Shown in pieces: positions 59,632 through 64,000 of a stretch of 64,000 nt of DNA. A program made the translations under genes and the position numbers. The notes below the pieces were generated by a model. That model was given only the letters and a program-made list of their open reading frames with translations. It did not search any database and was not told the DNA's origin. This stretch comes from Bog-159 sp963709155 (lineage in GTDB: Bacteria > Acidobacteriota > Terriglobia > Bryobacterales > Bryobacteraceae). Numbering within the stretch: position 1 is the first letter of the stretch; the number at the start of each line of letters is the position of its first letter. Location: assembly GCA_963709155.1 (NCBI GenBank), contig CAVPVD010000002.1, forward strand, positions 124,001-188,000, in the 5' to 3' direction.

Positions 59632-60624
59632 TTGGGAAGAACCGCAAATATTGGCCGTCTGCTGGTCGTGCGGCTGGGCGCCATGGGGGATATTATCCAT
59701 ACGCTGCCGGCCGTGGCATCGCTCAAACACGGTTTTCCAGGATGGCATGTGACGTGGGCCGTGGAGCCGCGCTGGGCGACGCTGCTGGATGGCAATCCGT
59801 TCGTGGATCGAGTGGTGCCCCTCGATCGCCGCTCGGGCACGGGACTGGCGCGCGCCTGGCGCGAGTTGCGCGCGGAGCGGTTCAACTTCGCGGTGGATTT
59901 CCAGGGGTTGATCAAATCCGCGCTGGTGGCCTGCGCGGCGCGCACCGAGCGGATCTACGGGTTCGAAACATCCGTTGCGCGGGAGCCACTGGCCGCGTTC
60001 TTCTATTCCGACAAAGTCGCGACGGCTGCGGTACACCGCGTGGACCGGAACCTGGAGCTGGCGGCGGGCGCCGGGGCACTTACCTCGTTGCATTCCTTTC
60101 CTCTTCCGCCCGGCCGCCCGGAGGGGGAATTGCCGGCCGATGCGTTTGTGCTGGCAAGTCCGCTGAGCGGCTGGCGGGCGAAGCAGTGGCCGCTCGATCA
60201 TTATGCACGGCTGGCACGGCGCCTGCGTCAGGAAGCCGGGATTCCGCTGGTGCTGAATGGTCCGGCCGGCGAGCGCGAAGCGTTGGCCGGGGTCCCTGAC
60301 GCGCTGCTGCATCTGTCTTCGATTGAAGGACTCATCGACGCCACGCGCCGCGCGGCCGCGGTGGTCGGAGTGGATAGCGGGCCGCTGCACGTGGCCGCCG
60401 CGCTGGGCAAGCCCGGCGTGGCCATCTTCGGGCCCACCGATCCGGCGCAGACCGGCCCGTACGGCGGCAGCTTCACGGTGCTGCGCAGGGCGGATGCCAT
60501 GACATCGTACAAACGGCGCAACGAAATCGACGCGAGCATGCGCGCGATCGGGCCGGATGCCGTGTTCGACGCACTTCTGCCGCGGCTGGCGGGGCGAAAC
60601 CATCCGGCGGACTGTCTGGCTTGA
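59632..60624 (+). CDS. GT9 family glycosyltransferase, WaaC-like heptosyltransferase
   Basis: 330 residues from TTG 59632. 'RLLVVRLGAMGDIIHTLPAV' at the start is the WaaC pattern (GDxxHTLP); then 'FNFAVDFQGLIKSALVACAA', 'LASPLSGWRAKQWPLDHYARL' split across the nucleotide-binding half, and 'VVGVDSGPLHVAAALGKPGV'. WaaC adds the first heptose to Kdo2-lipid A. It lies 39 bp after the WaaF-like gene and overlaps the next gene, giving a lipopolysaccharide core operon. Confidence 0.88.
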   Translation: MGRTANIGRLLVVRLGAMGDIIHTLPAVASLKHGFPGWHVTWAVEPRWATLLDGNPFVDRVVPLDRRSGTGLARAWRELRAERFNFAVDFQGLIKSALVACAARTERIYGFETSVAREPLAAFFYSDKVATAAVHRVDRNLELAAGAGALTSLHSFPLPPGRPEGELPADAFVLASPLSGWRAKQWPLDHYARLARRLRQEAGIPLVLNGPAGEREALAGVPDALLHLSSIEGLIDATRRAAAVVGVDSGPLHVAAALGKPGVAIFGPTDPAQTGPYGGSFTVLRRADAMTSYKRRNEIDASMRAIGPDAVFDALLPRLAGRNHPADCLA

Positions 60625-61169
60625 AACTACTTTTTCCCAAGCCCTACGCGGATTTCGTGGCCCGCCTGCGCGTGCCATGCGGTTTCGTGCTGGTGGCCGC
60701 GTTTGCGTGGTTTTCGCATCCGGACGCGCGCTCGCTGACCTGGGGACTGCCGGTTTCGCTGGTGGGGCTGGCGGCGCGCGCCTGGGCCGCGGGACATCTG
60801 GCGAAGAATCGGACATTGGCTACCAGCGGCCCGTATGGATACACGCGCAATCCACTGTACCTGGGCACGTTGACGGTGGCGGCGGGACTGGCGATCGCGG
60901 CCCGCAACGGAGGTCTGGGCGCGCTGTTCGCAGGTGTATTCCTGGGGGTCTATCTGCCCGTGATCCAGCTCGAGCAGCAGCACTTACGGAGCTTGTTTCC
61001 GGCTTACGACGAATATGCCGCGCGCGTGCCCGCCTTGCTGCCCCGGATGACTCCCGCGGGCGATCGGCACCCGTTCCAGTGGGCGCTCTACTTGAAGAAC
61101 AGGGAATATCAGGCGGCGGCGGGGTTCTTGGTGGGGGCTCTGTTTCTGTTGTGGAAGGCGATGGGGTGA
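60621..61169 (+). CDS. Isoprenylcysteine carboxyl methyltransferase-like (ICMT/PEMT) membrane protein
   Basis: 182 residues from TTG 60621, which overlaps the previous stop (TTGA). Four or five membrane segments. The SAM-binding signature of the family is 'GPYGYTRNPLYLGTL' near residue 70, with 'EQQHLRSLFPAYDEYAARVP' near 115. Bacterial members methylate diverse lipid-like or small substrates; the target here is not known. Being coupled to a WaaC-like gene, it may act on envelope lipids, an inference from context. Confidence 0.85.
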   Translation: MKLLFPKPYADFVARLRVPCGFVLVAAFAWFSHPDARSLTWGLPVSLVGLAARAWAAGHLAKNRTLATSGPYGYTRNPLYLGTLTVAAGLAIAARNGGLGALFAGVFLGVYLPVIQLEQQHLRSLFPAYDEYAARVPALLPRMTPAGDRHPFQWALYLKNREYQAAAGFLVGALFLLWKAMG

Positions 61170-61178
61170 AGATACCCC

Positions 61179-61207
61179 GTGGCGCACGCCGACGGGCGTA
61201 CGCCACG
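61179..61207. repeat. Short hairpin, R1-related
   Basis: GTGGCGCACGCCGACGGGCGTACGCCAC pairs GTGGCG with CGCCAC and an inner ACGCC with GGCGT. It lies between the convergent ICMT-like and DegP-type gene ends and may serve as a bidirectional terminator. Confidence 0.65.
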
Positions 61208-61220
61208 AGAGGTTTGCTAC

Positions 61221-62753
61221 TTACTGCTGCGGGACGGTGCCGGCGGCGAACAGCGGAGACCAGGCGCCACCGTTATTGCGCACCAGTTTGAAGGCCATCG
61301 CTTCGCCGGGTTTGGCAGACTGCATGGCATTCTTCACATCGGCGGCCGAGGTCACGCGATGGCGGTTGATCTCCACCAGCACGTCGCCCTTCTGCAGGCC
61401 GATGTCTTCGGCGAACGAACCAGGCTCCACGCTGGCGATCACCACGTTGCCGGCTTTGAGGCCCATCTGATCGCGGTCGGCGTCAGTCAGGTTCTGGATG
61501 TTGACGCCCAGGCGCGCATGCGTGGCGGCACCTTCGGAGTCGTTATCGGCTGAGTCGGGGGAGGGTTTGCCGGCTCCGTTGTCCGCGATGATGGCGGCAC
61601 GGTCGCCGATCTTGACCGGCAAAGTGAGGGTCTTGCCATCGCGGAAGACCTTGAGATCCACGGTCGAGCCAGGCTGCGCCGCGGAGATCATGTTGACGAG
61701 TTGGTCGCCGTCTTTCAGGGCTTGGCCGTTGACTCCGACGATCACGTCCGCGGCATGCACGCCAGCATTAGAAGCCGGTCCACCTTCGGTGACGGATTGC
61801 ACGAACACGCCGCTCGATGCGCCGTAGGCTTTGAGCAGCGAGGCGTTCTCTTCGCGGGCGAACTGAATTCCGATCGCGCCGCGGGAGACTTTGCCGTTCT
61901 TGATGATCTGGTTGTAGGAGTTCACGGCCAGATTGATGGGCAGCGCGAAGCCAATGCCTTCGAAGTTGCCGCTGCCGCTGACGATCATGGTGTTGATGCC
62001 GACCACTTCGCCATTGATGTTGAGGAGCGGGCCTCCGCTATTGCCGCGGTTAATGGCGGCATCGGTCTGGAGGAAGCGCTGCAACTGATGGCCGGATTCG
62101 CCGAGGTCACGGCCCTTGGCGCTGATGATACCGGCGGTCATGGTCTGGTCGAGGCCGAAGGGAGAGCCAATGGCGACGGCCCAGTCACCGACTTCGATGG
62201 CGTCGGAGTTGCCCATGTGGAGCGGAGTGAGTTGCTTGCCGGCGTCGATCTTGAGGACCGCGAGGTCCAGTTCCTGATCGGTCCCGATCAGCTTAGCGGG
62301 ATACTCGGTGTGGTCGTTGGGCAGCTTCACTTGCAGACGCGTAGCATTCTCCACGACGTGATAGTTGGTCAGGATGTAGCCGTTGTGATCCACGACGAAG
62401 CCTGAGCCCAAGCCCATGGCGCGGCGGGGCTGCTGCTGCGGCATGTTAGGCATCATCTCGCCGAACGGGTTCATGTCGCCGAAGGGATTTTCGCCCTGCT
62501 GGCCGTTGAAGGACCAGCGGGTATTGGAGCGCTTCTCCTGAATCGTGCTGATGATCTGCACGACGGAAGGCTCGGTTTCCTTGGCGATCTTGGTAAACGA
62601 ATTGGATAGTTGAACCGGACTGGGAATGGTCAGCGCGGCGGGCACGGGGGCGGCCGCGCTGGCGATCCCGGTGTGGCTCACCAGGTTGGCGGTTAGTAAC
62701 CCCGCGCAGAAGAGTAAGAGCGCAAGGGTAACGTGGCTTCTGTTTAGCTTCAT
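61221..62753 (-). CDS. DegP/HtrA-type periplasmic serine protease
   Basis: 510 residues with an N-terminal hydrophobic export signal or anchor ('LALLLFCAGLLTANLVSHTG'). Trypsin-like triad: His in 'ILTNYHVVENA', Asp in 'QELDLAVLKID', Ser in 'INRGNSGGPLLN' (about 135, 170, 245). Two PDZ domains follow ('NAGVHAADVIVGVNGQALKD' and 'DIGLQKGDVLVEINRHRVTS'). It degrades or refolds damaged periplasmic proteins. It is on the same strand as the M56 peptidase gene, 43 bp downstream of its stop. Confidence 0.94.
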   Translation of the reverse strand: MKLNRSHVTLALLLFCAGLLTANLVSHTGIASAAAPVPAALTIPSPVQLSNSFTKIAKETEPSVVQIISTIQEKRSNTRWSFNGQQGENPFGDMNPFGEMMPNMPQQQPRRAMGLGSGFVVDHNGYILTNYHVVENATRLQVKLPNDHTEYPAKLIGTDQELDLAVLKIDAGKQLTPLHMGNSDAIEVGDWAVAIGSPFGLDQTMTAGIISAKGRDLGESGHQLQRFLQTDAAINRGNSGGPLLNINGEVVGINTMIVSGSGNFEGIGFALPINLAVNSYNQIIKNGKVSRGAIGIQFAREENASLLKAYGASSGVFVQSVTEGGPASNAGVHAADVIVGVNGQALKDGDQLVNMISAAQPGSTVDLKVFRDGKTLTLPVKIGDRAAIIADNGAGKPSPDSADNDSEGAATHARLGVNIQNLTDADRDQMGLKAGNVVIASVEPGSFAEDIGLQKGDVLVEINRHRVTSAADVKNAMQSAKPGEAMAFKLVRNNGGAWSPLFAAGTVPQQ

Positions 62754-62796
62754 GTTGTTGTCCTTTGTTTCGAAAAGAGTTTATTTCTAAGTTGGC

Positions 62797-64000
62797 TTAA
62801 ATACCGTTCATGCTTGTGGTTGGCGGCGGCGCAAAGAACACCACCGTGATCACGAAGTACTGGGGAGACAGTTCCATTTCCCACGCGCGCACCAGCACGA
62901 TGGGAGCGCTGGCCAACTCCGGCGGCGCAGGGAGTTCGGGTTTGCGCAACCGGCTGGCGATCAGCCGCGGCCGGGGCGGCACGAAGCGCTTGGGTGCAAA
63001 CGAAATGGCCGGCGCGGCAGGGGCATTCAAATGTGCGAGCGTCATACCTGCGACGGGGATTTCCTGCACGCCGACCGGGGGCGTGGTTCGGGCGGCCACC
63101 ATGAGGGCCGCGGCGGCCAGGGCGCCGGCCGCCATCCAGCCGGAGCGAGAGAGGCGCGGTGTCGCGTTGCGGTCCGCCTGCAGCAGAGCCTCCACGCGTG
63201 CGCTGATCTGCCAGCGCTTGCGGGACGTGGCGCCGGGCGCGAGTTGGGGAGCCGGCGCGCGGCGCGTGACTTCATGCAGATGCGTGAGGCACAAGGCATA
63301 CGGCCGCGGCTCGCCGGTAGCGGAGACCACCCAATCGTCGCAGGCCATTTCGCGCTCGATTTTCAGATGGCGTCCGATCCAATAGATGGCCGGGTTAAAG
63401 AAGAGGAGCGCGTCGGCAATGGCGTGCGCCAGTTGCGTCCAATCGTCCCAGCGGCGCAAGTGGGCGCTCTCATGGGAGAGCACCTGCTCAAATTCCTGGG
63501 GCGTCAATTCGTCCAGCACGGATTGCGGGAAGACGATGGCGCGGTGGAGGAATCCGGCGGCCATCGGCACGCGCGCCTCAGACGAAGCCAGAACGCGGAT
63601 GGAGCCGCGCTGGCCGATCGAAGTTGCCCGCTGTTTCAGGCCGTGAATATAAGCGATACTCCAGGCGACACGGGCCAGCAGGATGGCGGCGATTGCCAGC
63701 CAGGCCAGCATCGCGTATACGGGCCACTGGGCGGTTACCGGGACGGTCAGCGGCGCCGAGGCGACCGCGGGCGAGGCAAGGGCGGACGCAGTCGTTGGCC
63801 TGGGGATCAGCAGCAGGACCGGGGTGACGATCACCAGAAGCAGCGCGGTGAACCAGATGGCATGCCGGGTAGCGGCATTGGAGCGCGGCACCAGACGGAC
63901 CATAACGCTGGCCAAACCGGCCAGCAGGATTCCGAGCCAGATGCTGTTCAGGGCGGTGGAAACCGTTACGGCCGCCACAATATTAGTCCAATCAAGCCAG
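62797..64000 (-). CDS. M56 (BlaR1-like) membrane metallopeptidase, 5' end outside window
   Basis: The frame is open to the window end; GTG 63978 is a possible start, but 'WLDWTNIVAAV' before it fits the family N-terminus, so the true start is probably just outside. About 400 residues: two N-terminal helices, another near 85-105, the zinc site 'VLSHESAHLRRWDDW' (HExxH) with the third ligand Glu in 'EREMACDDWVV', and a helix near 280. In many bacteria M56 proteins pair with BlaI-like repressors; such a gene would lie upstream, out of view. The C-terminal region is Pro-rich and lacks a penicillin-binding sensor domain. Confidence 0.88.
   Translation of the reverse strand, partial: WLDWTNIVAAVTVSTALNSIWLGILLAGLASVMVRLVPRSNAATRHAIWFTALLLVIVTPVLLLIPRPTTASALASPAVASAPLTVPVTAQWPVYAMLAWLAIAAILLARVAWSIAYIHGLKQRATSIGQRGSIRVLASSEARVPMAAGFLHRAIVFPQSVLDELTPQEFEQVLSHESAHLRRWDDWTQLAHAIADALLFFNPAIYWIGRHLKIEREMACDDWVVSATGEPRPYALCLTHLHEVTRRAPAPQLAPGATSRKRWQISARVEALLQADRNATPRLSRSGWMAAGALAAAALMVAARTTPPVGVQEIPVAGMTLAHLNAPAAPAISFAPKRFVPPRPRLIASRLRKPELPAPPELASAPIVLVRAWEMELSPQYFVITVVFFAPPPTTSMNGI

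Overview
The window is GC-rich, gene-dense bacterial chromosome, most like an acidobacterium of the Solibacter/Bryobacter group. This rests on established knowledge of lineage-typical families: a C-terminal TIGR03437-type domain at the left edge, a PadR-ADOP (acidobacterial duplicated orphan permease) pair plus an ADOP relic, an exported protein with a carboxypeptidase-regulatory domain, and many exported peptidases. Two waaF/waaC-like glycosyltransferases, a TolC-EmrA-EmrB exporter and an outer-membrane barrel indicate a diderm envelope. No rRNA, tRNA or CRISPR array was seen.

Layout. 1-2.9 kb: end of an exported protein, a thiamine-binding-type protein, a phosphoribosyltransferase and glutamate dehydrogenase. 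2.9-7.5 kb: an accessory patch with a dead hicA beside hicB, a large membrane protein, and a 1.7 kb insert holding higBA and a restriction-enzyme relic, bounded by a 31-bp direct repeat. 7.4-19.7 kb: DUF2157/GDYXXLXY proteins, trpS, a TrmA-type RNA methyltransferase, a MOSC protein, a PadR operon, homoserine dehydrogenase, an orphan vapB, an M14 peptidase and malate dehydrogenase. 19.8-26 kb: argS (frameshifted), mntA with a truncated hepT, aconitase, an M19 dipeptidase. 26-32 kb: a porin with a CarboxypepD_reg domain, PadR-ADOP, and an ADOP relic broken by a MITE-like palindrome. 31.8-37 kb: TetR and a divergent TolC-EmrA-EmrB efflux operon sharing one palindromic operator. 37-43.5 kb: a second large membrane protein, a HAD phosphatase and a tricorn protease. 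43.7-46.5 kb: the most distinctive system, CysM, a JAMM (Mec-like) peptidase and a single-chain CysO-MoeB-rhodanese fusion. 46.5-64 kb: lipoprotein, GH31, M28 and DsbA-like proteins, larC-metG-tatD-polyprenyl synthase, two GT9 glycosyltransferases, an ICMT-like enzyme, a DegP protease and an M56 peptidase.

Three threads run through the window. (1) A family of modular hairpin repeats (called R1, R2 and R3 here) sits at gene ends at about a dozen loci and even supplies the C-terminus of trpS. (2) Four toxin-antitoxin loci are present but only higBA keeps an intact toxin. (3) Several regulator genes appear to be transcribed from their own start codons (leaderless), with operators lying on the promoter.

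Two genes, one of them argS, carry single-base frameshifts, so some sequence error is possible. Functions are assigned from recognised motifs only; no database search was run.
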